A DNA stretch of 64,000 nt from positions 1-64,000 of the forward strand of contig JANQPF010000014.1 in assembly GCA_028285415.1 (NCBI GenBank). The letters run 5' to 3'. Each line of letters starts with the position of its first letter. Within the stretch, counting starts at the first letter, position 1. Of this stretch, positions 52,943-62,072 are shown piece by piece. The notes under the pieces were generated by a model. The model saw nothing but the letters and a program-made list of their open reading frames with translations, was not told the origin of the DNA and ran no database searches. The DNA comes from Pseudomonadales bacterium (GTDB taxonomy: Bacteria; Pseudomonadota; Gammaproteobacteria; Pseudomonadales; Azotimanducaceae). Made by a program: the position numbers and the translations under genes.

Positions 52943-53792
52943 TCACTATTGGTATCAACACCTTGCTGAAATCCCAGGTGTAGTTGGTCGCACAAACGTT
53001 GGCTCAGACGCATGCATTCACCTGCTTGTCCGTGCAGGATTCGATCAACTAATACCCAAGACAGTCTCAAGCATAGACGGAAGGGAGTATCCCGTATCAT
53101 GCGAGATTGTGGAGCCACCAGAATTCCAAGGTTTTCGTGCTCAAATGAGGCCAATTAAACCGGGAGCCAGTATTAGTGTATCGACTAACAACGCAGGGAC
53201 GGTCTGCGCCAAAGTCACAAGAGAAGTGGGAGGCGATCGAAAGATCCCCTACTTGTTGAGCTGCGAACACGTGCTATGCGGTCATGAAGGCACGACTGTG
53301 CTGCAACCTGCCGCTGAAGATGGAGGCAATCGAACAATCTCGGCGGTGGCTACACTAAGCGATCGTGTGGGTCTCCAACCTTATGGTGTCAACGATGTGG
53401 ACGCTGCAATCGCTCGACTGAATCACGGCATTGACATGGTAAACGTCCCAGATTCTTATGGGGTCAAGATTCGCGGCCTGTCTCGTTCTATCAAACCAAG
53501 TACGAAAGTGGTTATGTATGGACGCTCCTCAGGAAGAGTAGAAGGCGAAGTTGTCAACCCTTCCGTTGACATCAAGATCGGATACAAGATAAGTGGTTCG
53601 GTTCAAACGTATCGGTTTCGCAACGTCGCCAGATGCAACTACATCAATGCTCCCGGCGACAGCGGCGCTGCGGTCGTTGATGCCAATTCAGGTTACCTCC
53701 TAGGAATGCACATAGGCGGTGACGCAAACACTGCAGCATATTTCTGTCATGCCAGCGTCATCTTTCGGCGCTTGAACTTGTCACTCATGTAA
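52911..53792 (+). CDS. trypsin-like protease, right arm
   Basis: A 293-residue protein overlapping the lipoprotein gene by 32 bases. The catalytic triad appears complete: LSCEHVL (His120), NDVDAAIARL (Asp164) and APGDSGAAV (Ser251). It has no signal peptide, so it is probably cytoplasmic or exported by an unusual route. Two cysteine pairs are present. It is one of four trypsin-like proteins in the cluster. The target may be the CHAT protein, the sigma regulator or the nuclease, but this is inference. Confidence 0.83.
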   Translation: MNSRTVPVSASHYWYQHLAEIPGVVGRTNVGSDACIHLLVRAGFDQLIPKTVSSIDGREYPVSCEIVEPPEFQGFRAQMRPIKPGASISVSTNNAGTVCAKVTREVGGDRKIPYLLSCEHVLCGHEGTTVLQPAAEDGGNRTISAVATLSDRVGLQPYGVNDVDAAIARLNHGIDMVNVPDSYGVKIRGLSRSIKPSTKVVMYGRSSGRVEGEVVNPSVDIKIGYKISGSVQTYRFRNVARCNYINAPGDSGAAVVDANSGYLLGMHIGGDANTAAYFCHASVIFRRLNLSLM

Positions 53793-53803
53793 CGTTGGTG
53801 AAC

Positions 53804-54604
53804 ATGGAAGAAACAAGCTGGGCTAAGTGGGCTGCGGACTACCTTTCGACTAGCGTGGACAGCCTGGCAAGTGAGATCTTCATCATCCTAGGAGGGCTTA
53901 CGGCCGTTGGTTTTCTAGCCGCAACCACCTTGGATTTGATTAAGAACGTTCTTCAACCAAAAGTTGCGTTTCACAAATTGCTACTCCACCGGATTTTCCA
54001 ATCCCGGTATCAAAGTCACAACAAGGACTTCTTGGATTTCCTTAGAAAAGAAGAGGCCCAAGTACCACCAAAGTACAAAAACTGGTTCGCAAATCTAGCA
54101 GCTCGCCACACGACACTGGACGCGCTCGGCAAAGGACAGTTTGTTGAGCTTGTTGAGTCCAGAATATCAAAAACCACAACCGGTGGAGACGTGGACCTGC
54201 TCTACTCCTATTCCGCAGAGCTAATGGTCGCGGAAATTAGAGGCGCCGTCTCACTGGCACTCTCCCAGCCAAGAAACACCGACAACGTTGCTGTCGTAGT
54301 CGCGTTATCGGACAACGTACCCAACGAAGACCTCTTTGATGTGCTCTCGGGACTTGTCATATCGGAAGACCGACGACAGCACATCGAGAGTTTAATTGAC
54401 GGTAATCTCAAGGGCCTTCAATCCCAACTAGTTTTTTATTGGCGTTGGATTATGCACGTCAGTTCTGTTGCACTTAGCGTGGGGTTAATCTGGTCACTGA
54501 GTCCGGGAACCATCGGCTGGCTAATCTTTGCAATAGCAGGCGGATTGATTGCACCGTTTGCACATGATCTTTCCAGCCTGGTTGGAAAAGCCCTCAAACC
54601 ATAA
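53804..54604 (+). CDS. membrane protein of unknown function, right arm
   Basis: A 266-residue protein from ATG 53804. One membrane helix lies near residues 22-45 (IFIILGGLTAVGFLAATTLD) and two more near the C-terminus (residues 210-255). Between them is a soluble helical domain of about 150 residues. No recognised family. It follows the protease gene by a 12-base gap and is followed by the pilin-like hydrolase gene, so it probably belongs to the same unit. A pore, anchor or sensor role is possible. Confidence 0.55.
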   Translation: MEETSWAKWAADYLSTSVDSLASEIFIILGGLTAVGFLAATTLDLIKNVLQPKVAFHKLLLHRIFQSRYQSHNKDFLDFLRKEEAQVPPKYKNWFANLAARHTTLDALGKGQFVELVESRISKTTTGGDVDLLYSYSAELMVAEIRGAVSLALSQPRNTDNVAVVVALSDNVPNEDLFDVLSGLVISEDRRQHIESLIDGNLKGLQSQLVFYWRWIMHVSSVALSVGLIWSLSPGTIGWLIFAIAGGLIAPFAHDLSSLVGKALKP

Positions 54605-54628
54605 AGCCACCGTTTGCGGGAGAATTGA

Positions 54629-56008
54629 ATGATAGAGAATCCCTCCTTCCTACTCCCACGCATTTCCGGCGTTAGCATGCCCGAACTCATCATCGTCATA
54701 TTCATAATTGCGGTTCTCGCCGCGATTGCTCTTCCCGCTTACGAAGACTATTCGATGCGCGCAGATGTTGAATCGTTTATCGAAAAAGGCGCACAGATCG
54801 TAGAAAAAGAGTATCTCACAAGTAGCCAGAACCACCCCCAACCAGGCGCGGATTTTCCGTATTCAGACGACCAATGGGTCAAACTACTGAACGAGCAATT
54901 TCCCAATGACGTGTTCGTCACAGCCGGGCACGATCCACTGCCCACGCAAGTCACTGTCGCAATGACAGACACTGGTGAAGTGATGTTATCCGGATCTCAA
55001 GGTCACACAGTCACAGCTGGTACGCCCGTTAGAAACGTGATTCCCGTCCACTATGCAACCAATCGCGCCAAAACAAGTGCATCCGATGGCGACAATTGGG
55101 GGTTCGGAGGTGCGTGGCAACAAAAAATGAGCTACGGTCTTGCGAACGTGAGTATCCCACCAGGTCACCAGCGAGGTGCCTTGGAGCGTCCCTTTCAGTG
55201 GTGGATTATCGAATTCGATGAGAAACCCGAAGAGCACATTATGATCGCAGGCGGGCTGCGCTCGATGAGCTACAATGAGTTTTTTACTGCACTCTCTGCA
55301 GACGCTGCGACTCCACTTCTCTTCATTCATGGGTTTAACGTCGTGTTTGAGGACGCAATTCTTCGTTCTGCTCAACTGGCGCATGATCTTTCCGTCAACG
55401 GCCAAGTCTTGAGCTTCAGCTGGCCATCCAGTGGCGGGGTCGAGAACTACTTAGTCGATCTAAACAACAACGAACGCTCTATTCCACAGCTGCGCCAGTT
55501 CTTAGTGGATCTCAAAGCCAACTCAGGAATTGATGAAATCAATGTCATTGCACACAGTATGGGGAACCAGGTGTTTACCAAGGCACTGGCCAGTCTTGAA
55601 GAGAGCACGGGTGTACCCCGACTAAACCAGGTAATTCTTGCAGCTCCAGATATCGATCGATTTGTGTTTGAGCGGGAAATCGCGACCCGGCTTCAGAAGT
55701 TCCTGCCAGATAGGGTCACTCTCTACGCGTCCACCAAAGATAAAGCCCTTAGTGCGTCAACCCAGCTTTGGGACGGCGAAAGAGCCGGTTACATAAGCGA
55801 CGCCGGAATCGTTACCGTCGGAGGCATCGATTCGATTGACGTTTCGCGAGTTGACGCGGGATGGATGAGCTATCTAGACCTCAATCATTCCGCCTATGGT
55901 GACGAGTTGATTGACGACATTTTCCTCTTACTGCGCCACGGTCATAGTCCGGCCGACAGAAACTTGCTTCAGTCCCAAGATGAGAAGCACTGGATTCTCC
56001 CCCGATAA
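54629..56008 (+). CDS. type IV pilin-like N-terminus fused to an alpha/beta hydrolase (DUF900-like)
   Basis: A 459-residue protein. Residues 12-40 match a pilin processing site: a glycine (Gly14), then five residues later a glutamate (Glu19), and a hydrophobic helix ending in AAIALPAYEDY. After about 110 residues of linker comes a DUF900-type hydrolase: VIPVHYATNRAKTSA, LLFIHGFNVVFEDAI, SFSWPSSG and the nucleophile AHSMGN (Ser310), with LAAPDID and a late histidine. A pre-pilin peptidase may cleave it so that it is displayed or anchored by the pilin helix. This fusion is not familiar to me. Confidence 0.8.
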   Translation: MIENPSFLLPRISGVSMPELIIVIFIIAVLAAIALPAYEDYSMRADVESFIEKGAQIVEKEYLTSSQNHPQPGADFPYSDDQWVKLLNEQFPNDVFVTAGHDPLPTQVTVAMTDTGEVMLSGSQGHTVTAGTPVRNVIPVHYATNRAKTSASDGDNWGFGGAWQQKMSYGLANVSIPPGHQRGALERPFQWWIIEFDEKPEEHIMIAGGLRSMSYNEFFTALSADAATPLLFIHGFNVVFEDAILRSAQLAHDLSVNGQVLSFSWPSSGGVENYLVDLNNNERSIPQLRQFLVDLKANSGIDEINVIAHSMGNQVFTKALASLEESTGVPRLNQVILAAPDIDRFVFEREIATRLQKFLPDRVTLYASTKDKALSASTQLWDGERAGYISDAGIVTVGGIDSIDVSRVDAGWMSYLDLNHSAYGDELIDDIFLLLRHGHSPADRNLLQSQDEKHWILPR

Positions 56009-56235
56009 GTGTGTGCTCGGCATGCTCCCCCCTTCTCCTAAAGAGAGAGATTCCCTTCTCCGAATGGTTGCTTCTATGGGCAACCAATTTCGTACCGGGT
56101 CGACAGAGCTCTATTGGTTTAGCCAACGCGGTGCCAATGGAAGGATCCCGCCAGTCAATCAAATTAGAAATAGCATTCTAAGGAATGGTGAGACACAACG
56201 AAGCACAGTAACAGTATTTGGTAGAGGAGGAAGGT

Positions 56236-57153
56236 ATGCCAAACGTCCGAGTAGCTACGTTTAACTGCGAGAATCTTTTTGCGCGATATCGGTTCCGAGA
56301 CAACGTCAACCCCGATGACGCTGTCTCAGATGGGTGGCTTGCGGACGACACTCGCTTCGATGTCAATGATCGAGATGCAAAGCGCATCACGGGCAACGCC
56401 ATCGAGGCGACTAACGCAGACGTCATTGCGCTACAAGAAGTGGAAGGACTAGATACGCTCAAACGGTTTAGGAGCAGACACATCGATCGGGGAACACGCG
56501 TCTATCCTTACGTAGCTCTCATTGACGGGAATGACCCTAGGCTGATCGACGTTGCCGTTCTGTCTAGATACCCAATCACACGAATCCGGACTCATCAGCA
56601 TGTCAAGAGAACTCCAAGAAGTAGTTACACGTTCTCGAGAGATTGTCTTGAGGTTGATGTCGATGTACGTGGTTCTGAACTAACCCTCTACGTCCAACAC
56701 TATAAATCGATGATGGGTGGTAGATCTAATACACGCGACCGACGAATGCTCCAAGTCCGAGCAACGCGTTCGATCATTGAGCGACGCTTTGGAAGATCAA
56801 ATACCGGCAATGGAAACTGGATTGTGCTTGGCGATTTCAACGACTACATGACTGATGGCTCTTCGCTGGGTAGATTAGTCAACTGGAATCAGGTTGAAGA
56901 AGTCGTTGCTCGACTTCCAGAATCTGAGCGATGGACGCACTACTGGAATCGTGGCAACACCTACTCCCAGCTTGATTACATTTTGCTCTCCCAATCATTA
57001 GCAGCCCGATCTCCTTCTGACCCGGAAATCGTTCGTAACGGAATGCCTCGAAGGGCTGGTCGCTACACGGGCCCGAGGTTTCGAGGTGTCGGATTGAACG
57101 CGCCCAAGGCCTCCGACCATTGCCCAATCGTTATGACGGTTAACGTTCCCTAG
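56236..57153 (+). CDS. endonuclease/exonuclease/phosphatase (EEP) family protein
   Basis: A 305-residue protein from ATG 56236, with AGGAGGAAGG before it; the frame opens at 56218. It has the EEP catalytic set: FNCENLF, LQEVEG, GDFNDY, and SDHCPI near the C-terminus. No signal peptide is seen. Substrates of the family range from nucleic acid to inositol phosphates and sphingomyelin, so its target is unknown. It closes the right arm of the hydrolase cluster, 227 bases after the pilin-like hydrolase gene. Confidence 0.85.
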   Translation: MPNVRVATFNCENLFARYRFRDNVNPDDAVSDGWLADDTRFDVNDRDAKRITGNAIEATNADVIALQEVEGLDTLKRFRSRHIDRGTRVYPYVALIDGNDPRLIDVAVLSRYPITRIRTHQHVKRTPRSSYTFSRDCLEVDVDVRGSELTLYVQHYKSMMGGRSNTRDRRMLQVRATRSIIERRFGRSNTGNGNWIVLGDFNDYMTDGSSLGRLVNWNQVEEVVARLPESERWTHYWNRGNTYSQLDYILLSQSLAARSPSDPEIVRNGMPRRAGRYTGPRFRGVGLNAPKASDHCPIVMTVNVP

Positions 57154-57697
57154 CGGAAAAGGAGAATCAAAACCCGAGTTAGCTCCAACGTTAACTTCAA
57201 ATTGTATGCTTCTGGCTACGGCGACTTCCGGACGGCGAGATGGGTACGCAGCAAGTCAAAGCTATCACCATTAGTCGCCAACGCACCATGCAGACCACCG
57301 TATCTATAACCATCGCCGAGATTGCGTAACTCATCAGATACCGATTCAAAGATCGTGAATCTATGGGGCGTTGACGGACTACCAAGTCGTACTCGCCAGG
57401 GAGCCAATCGAACCTGTCTTAGAAAAACGCCATTACCGGAGCCAAAACTTCTGGATCGGCTTCGACCAATTCATTAAGCGCTTCCAACCCTTGCTGGATC
57501 GGAAGAGGCAAAGAAAAACTAAAGGAACTTGTCACTGATCCGAATCCGCTCTAGCTTTCCGTTCCGAGTTACCCTTTGTGGGACTTATGGTTGAAGAGTC
57601 CGCAGCTGAAAGCTGGATTGACGGTGGCGGCCGTTACGGTTCTCATGGTTGGTGCGCTAACCGTTACCCAGCGACGTTGAACTCTTCGACCTAGATC
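57154..57697. other. spacer with possible decayed coding remnants
   Basis: Two minus-strand stretches have protein-like character in different frames: one at about 57,216-57,430 and one at about 57,420-57,535 (LEALNELVEADPEVLAPVMA). Neither has a good start or forms an intact gene. I regard them as possible relics. Confidence 0.3.
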
Positions 57698-57850
57698 TCA
57701 ATCAAGGCGCATGGCCCAGATAACGTTACCGCCCTCCGAAATAGTTATCGCTGTCCCATGATGTAGCTTATCCCAATCTTCGGAATGAAGTGTCACTCCA
57801 GTTGCGAGTCGGTATCTTGTAAATCGACTATTGTTCAGACTTATTAGCAA
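57698..57850 (-). CDS. possible 50-residue protein (weak)
   Basis: A TTG-started frame with a plausible composition ending in GTAITISEGGNVIWAMRLD. It overlaps the upstream part of the next gene on the opposite strand. Not recognised. Confidence 0.3.
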   Translation of the reverse strand: MLISLNNSRFTRYRLATGVTLHSEDWDKLHHGTAITISEGGNVIWAMRLD

Positions 57851-57881
57851 TCTCCGATCACTTAGTGACTATGGAGCTAAC

Positions 57882-58253
57882 ATGGAATTTGAATTCAAAC
57901 GAACCGGGGCGATTCTAGAAGTACACACCTCTGGTACATACTCGATTCAAGACATTCAGTATCAATTCGAGCCCCTATTGAACCGGCAAACTGGCAAAGG
58001 CCATCAGCTACTAGTGGTTGATGCCACTGACTCGAAACAGTCGCCATCTGCGGAGGATCTTCAGGCTGTTGCGGCGTTTGCCTCCACGTTGCTCGGTCGA
58101 ATAACTCCAAAAATCGCTCTAGTGGTGCCGGACGACTTTAGATTTGGCCTTGGCCGCATGCTGGAGATTTTTGGTGAAGATGCCGGCCTTGAGTTCAGAG
58201 TTTTTCATAAGCGGCTAGACGCTCTGAACTGGTTATCTCCTGAAAGATGTTGA
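57882..58253 (+). CDS. SpoIIAA/STAS-like protein
   Basis: A 123-residue protein from ATG 57882 (frame opens at 57831). The pattern is that of the SpoIIAA-like STAS group: a first strand VHTSGTYS, middle strands HQLLVVDATDS and KIALVVPDD, and a last helix in DALNWL. Proteins of this shape often bind lipids or act in partner switching. It is one of four STAS-like proteins within 6 kb. Confidence 0.7.
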   Translation: MEFEFKRTGAILEVHTSGTYSIQDIQYQFEPLLNRQTGKGHQLLVVDATDSKQSPSAEDLQAVAAFASTLLGRITPKIALVVPDDFRFGLGRMLEIFGEDAGLEFRVFHKRLDALNWLSPERC

Positions 58254-58480
58254 CGACGAGGGTTTTCCTTTCGCGCAGAATCGGAACATATTCTCGGCTT
58301 TTTCGACGTCTCCCTTAGAGAGCTAATGGCGCTATCCTGCTACTGTTTCTGCGAATATAAAAAGCACACGTCGAGTGAAGCCAGGATTGCCACGATCCCT
58401 TAGTCGACTAAGTAGTCGCCTAACTTAATCTGGTACTCGGCACTAAGCATAATGCCTGGATTCATCTTGAGGATGCAGGG

Positions 58481-59336
58481 ATGGCCTCCGCAGTCACCAC
58501 CAGTGTCGATTTAGACGCAAAACTTATGACGTCAGTTTTTTCAACCTTTGACGACCCCACACTTCTAGAGTTCGCCCGCGAAATCGTAACTCACCCCGAC
58601 TACAACAATGTGGATACGCGTGTGTTGGATCTCAGGGGAGTTGAAAAGCCAGATGTTTCTTTCGAAACGGCCAGAGAGGCATTTGCTCTCGTGGGAAAAC
58701 ACTCGAAGGCGAAAGTCATGGTAGTGACCTTAGTCAGTCAGGAATTCGTAGAGGGATTCAAGCGACTTTACGAAGTACACGCGGACACAGCCCCTTTTGA
58801 GCTGTTGATCACGTCGTCTGAGCAAGATATCCAACTGCGCCGTTTTGATAGTGTGGAAGAACGAGAAGAAGTCGTATCTCGAGCTGAGCGCACCGTTGCT
58901 CGCATGCGAAGAGCGATGGGTACCCACACTGTAATTCCATCTGTTTTCAAAGATGTTGAACGCTTCGTTGACGAAGTCGATCCGGAAATAGGAAAGGTCT
59001 TCAAAGAAATTAGACGATCCTATTCAGATGGGAGCACGTTCGCAGCAACAGCAGGGTGCCATGAGTTGCTTCGCCGCATCGCCGAAATCGAAGACGATTC
59101 TATCTATGACGGCGTCAACAAGCTCGTAGAAAGCGGGGAACTATTCGGCTATTTTGCCCCAATTCTCCGACTTCACGCTTCTGCATTAACGTCGAGATGC
59201 AATTGGCGAGGAGCAATACGCAACAACGCTGATCCGGCTCTGCACAGTTCTACTTATATACAAACTCGTGCTTCCCCAGTGGGTCGAAACATACCTCTAC
59301 GACCTGCCAATAGAGAAGGGGGAGGCAGAGGACTAA
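58481..59336 (+). pseudogene. two-domain STAS-like protein, frameshifted copy
   Basis: ATG 58481 begins a 234-codon frame closely related to the gene at 60747-61610. The STAS-like N-terminal half has RVLDLRGVEKPDVSFETAREA, and the helical C-terminal half has VFKEIRRSYSDGSTFAATAG. At 59189 an extra A shifts the frame; without it the protein continues RRDAIGEEQYATTLIRL and ends with LPQWVETYLYDLPIE, matching the paralogue to the end at 59336. As it stands the frame runs on to 59365 with unrelated residues. The paralogue is inverted relative to this copy. Confidence 0.8.
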
Positions 59337-59561
59337 TGAGGGAAGGCTGTGAGTGGGGTCTATAGATGGTCTTGTATGGTGACTGGACCGGCCATTCTTC
59401 GGTGCAATACGGTACCTTTTCCGAAACTTTAGGAATACAAGACAACGACTCCACATGGTTTTAGAGCACGACTCGTGGTCGCGTTCTTAGTAATCCGTTC
59501 GGGCACTCACGCGCCATACGAATGGCAATTGAGTGTGCTTACTTTCGACCTTGTTTACCGT

Positions 59562-59837
59562 CTACGATGGGCTGTCGAAATCTTCTTCGTCGATGACAAT
59601 ATCACTATTGTCGTGGATCGCACCCTCCCATTTAGCTTTCACGAATTGAGAAACGACATCACGGTTAGAGAGAAACGCAGTCCGATAGCCTGAGTGACCG
59701 GCATCAAACCGATTTTCCAAAACGTCGAAGCAGATCCGGCCTTGGACAGCGACGCCCTTTTGAATCGCTCTAAAACGCAGCGCGCCGAGTGAGATATCTT
59801 CATACAGGTACTCAAGCCTCATCTTGCTAGTATTCAT
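59562..59837 (-). CDS. DUF1488-like small protein
   Basis: A 91-residue protein from ATG 59837 (frame opens at 59852). The pattern resembles DUF1488: ALRFRAIQKGVAVQGRICFDVLENRF and FLSNRDVVSQFVKAKW. The family is widespread in proteobacteria, with no known function. It ends in an acidic tail. No close operon partner. Confidence 0.6.
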   Translation of the reverse strand: MNTSKMRLEYLYEDISLGALRFRAIQKGVAVQGRICFDVLENRFDAGHSGYRTAFLSNRDVVSQFVKAKWEGAIHDNSDIVIDEEDFDSPS

Positions 59838-60149
59838 CAATAGTCGTTCCACTTGGTCTGCGCAGCAATCAGACAGTATACTGCGATCATGTCCTGTATT
59901 CGAGACACGCTCCCAGTAACAAACAACACGTTACACAAACTAGCGTTCAATCAATGCGCTGTTCTTGCACCGGCCTTTCCTCCGAAGAGAGGGCTTGGTA
60001 AGACATAATCATATTTCGTTTCGCGCTCTCAGCTTCACCGCCGCGTGCAATGTATCTTGAACGGGTATTCGCAGTTGGTCGGGGGCAGCCTCCTGGCGGT
60101 CTTCTATCCGTCTTAGATTTAAGACATAATGGCGTTGGAGGTGGGTGAA
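59838..60149. other. spacer without a convincing gene
   Basis: Minus-strand frames here have some protein-like character near 59,950-60,120 but lack starts and clash with each other. No terminator or repeat is evident. Confidence 0.35.
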
Positions 60150-60326
60150 ATGCAGTGCAAGGGCGACAAGCATCGGTACAAGGGAGAGGCATTTCGTACC
60201 AGTCGCATCTACGCTCAGAACGAGCACTGGTGGGTCGCAACAAGAGAAGGAGATCGAGGCCCCTACCCCACCAAAGATTTCGCACTGTTAGTCGCCGCAC
60301 ATGTTAAGAACAGCCGCGCTGTCTAA
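60150..60326 (+). CDS. DUF6316-like small protein
   Basis: A 58-residue protein from ATG 60150, with a GGAGGTGGG site 5 bases upstream; the frame opens at 60129. The pattern matches a small gammaproteobacterial family resembling DUF6316: MQCKGD, EAFRTSRIYAQNEHWWVATREGDRGPYPTKDFA. Function unknown. Confidence 0.65.
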   Translation: MQCKGDKHRYKGEAFRTSRIYAQNEHWWVATREGDRGPYPTKDFALLVAAHVKNSRAV

Positions 60327-60385
60327 GATAAACAAGACGTTAGAAACATTGCACCATCAACAACCTGCCGCGCAGAGGCTGGACC

Positions 60386-60634
60386 ATGACGCGAGATCTT
60401 GATCAGATCAACTTGCTTGCGACCGCCCTGAACCGAAGCGAAGCACGCCTCCTCGAGCTTGCACAACTGACCACGACCCATCCTGATGTTTCAGCAGAGG
60501 TCCTCGCGACAGATTCCGATCAAAGTCCATTGCGAACCTTAATCAGCACAGCTCAAAGTTTAGAGTCAACGCTCGACAGCTTGACGCAACTCATCAACGA
60601 GCGGCTGCCGCCGCCGGCACCACCAAGAGGGTAA
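60386..60634 (+). CDS. small helical protein, unknown
   Basis: An 82-residue, mainly helical protein with heptad-like spacing of leucines and a proline-rich C-terminus (PPPAPPRG). It follows the DUF6316-like gene by 59 bases and may share its transcript. Not recognised. Confidence 0.45.
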   Translation: MTRDLDQINLLATALNRSEARLLELAQLTTTHPDVSAEVLATDSDQSPLRTLISTAQSLESTLDSLTQLINERLPPPAPPRG

Positions 60635-60746
60635 ATCTCACGCTTGGATGCATTCCTTCGCGCTCTACGCCAGTTATCTAGTCACATGCGATAAGCTGTG
60701 GACACAAGCATATATCCGGATCCGCCCTCCAACGACTTGTCTTGAA

Positions 60747-61610
60747 TCACTCGGAGTCTTCCATCGAGTCAATTGGCAAGTCGTAGAGATAGGTTTCAAC
60801 CCATTTGGGCAAGACCACCTTGTAAATCAATAGGACGGTGCACAATCGCAAAAGTGTCGTAGCGTGTTTATCGTCCCCTATCGAATCACGCCTGAGTGCT
60901 GGTGCGTATAAGCGGACCATAGGCGTCAAATAGCCCAAAAGATCACCGCTGTCGACCAATTTTGCTATTCCCGTTTGAATGGAGTCTTCTTCAACACCAA
61001 CGATTCGGCGCAGCAACTCATGGCAACCCGCCGTAGCCGCAAACGTGCTTCCTTCTGAGAAGGAACGTCGAATTTCCTTGAAGATCTTGCCTAGCTCAGG
61101 ATCTACCTCATCCACGTGGCTTTCTACGTCGCGAAAGACCGAGGGCAGCGCGGCCCTGGTCGAGATCGTCCCGTGCGCTTCGTTAATATGGCGTTCAACG
61201 CGCGCTAATAGAGCTTCGGGAGACAAACCGCAATCGATAGAACGCATCACATCTGATTCATTTGACGTAATCATCATCGTGTACGGCGCGGAGTCTGCGT
61301 GGACTTCGTAGAGCCGCTCAAAGCCTTCCACATGCTCCTCACGCGACAATATAACCACAGCAACTTTCTCCTTTGAGTGTTTCCCAACGATGCCAAACGC
61401 AGTCCTCGTGGCTTCAAAGGAAACGTCGGGTTTGTCAACCTGTCTCAAATCTAAGACTCTAGCTTCAACTGAGTTGTATTGCGGGTGGTTAATAATTTCT
61501 TGCGCAAATCGTAGGAGTGTTTCGTCGTCAAAACGAACAAACCTCGTGGTCATCACTTTGGTATTTTCGTCAACAATGGTCGTAGTGTCGGAAAAATTAG
61601 CGTGAGTCAT
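60747..61610 (-). CDS. two-domain STAS-like protein, intact copy
   Basis: A 287-residue protein, an inverted paralogue of the gene at 58481. Residues 20-125 are STAS/SpoIIAA-like (RVLDLRQVDKPDVSFEATR; VAVVILSREEHVEGF). Residues 150-270 are helical with GKIFKEIRRSFSEGSTFAATAG and CHELLRRI, and end with a hydrophobic helix (LRLCTVLLIYKVVLP) and WVETYLYDLPID. Such proteins may be part of a signalling or partner-switch system. No kinase partner is visible. Confidence 0.75.
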   Translation of the reverse strand: MTHANFSDTTTIVDENTKVMTTRFVRFDDETLLRFAQEIINHPQYNSVEARVLDLRQVDKPDVSFEATRTAFGIVGKHSKEKVAVVILSREEHVEGFERLYEVHADSAPYTMMITSNESDVMRSIDCGLSPEALLARVERHINEAHGTISTRAALPSVFRDVESHVDEVDPELGKIFKEIRRSFSEGSTFAATAGCHELLRRIVGVEEDSIQTGIAKLVDSGDLLGYLTPMVRLYAPALRRDSIGDDKHATTLLRLCTVLLIYKVVLPKWVETYLYDLPIDSMEDSE

Positions 61611-62072
61611 CCTTGCCTCATTTTGGTGCTCCTTAATTTGATGCTAACGACAAATCACCGTTTTACAAATCCCAGAAAGTAGTAAAAAACCTCCTGATCA
61701 TTGGATATCGGTATAAAGAACTCAGATCTGCGACAAAAGAAAGCCTTTGTTCAGCGGCCTGACAAAGAGGTCAATACCGCCATGGATGGTTTTCGAGAGG
61801 GCGAAAAAGGGAAGTTCGTTGTCTTAGCCTCGCCGCGTTCTTTGTGTTTACCAGACTTTTACAGTTGGAGCGAGCGCACCGAAACTACCTGCATACCATC
61901 GCAAGATACCCACTACATGGGGCTTTCGGAGGTCTAGTCGCAGCGATCCTGCGAAATCGACGCGATTAGTTCACAAGAGTCGGGTCTATCGCTCTATCAA
62001 AGAAAAAGCTAAGGTCCGTTGACACGGATTTGATGGTCCGGAAGTTAGGATACCCGCGTTCGCATTGCGGGC
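61611..62072. other. spacer of about 460 bases without a supported gene
   Basis: A 61701-61937 plus-strand frame and another, overlapping frame ending near 61,970 with hydrophobic character are seen, but neither has a good start and ribosome site. No terminator is evident. Confidence 0.35.

Noticed and set aside
59947-60300. Minus-strand frame of about 117 codons
   Set aside because: Overlaps the well-supported DUF6316-like gene and has no good start.
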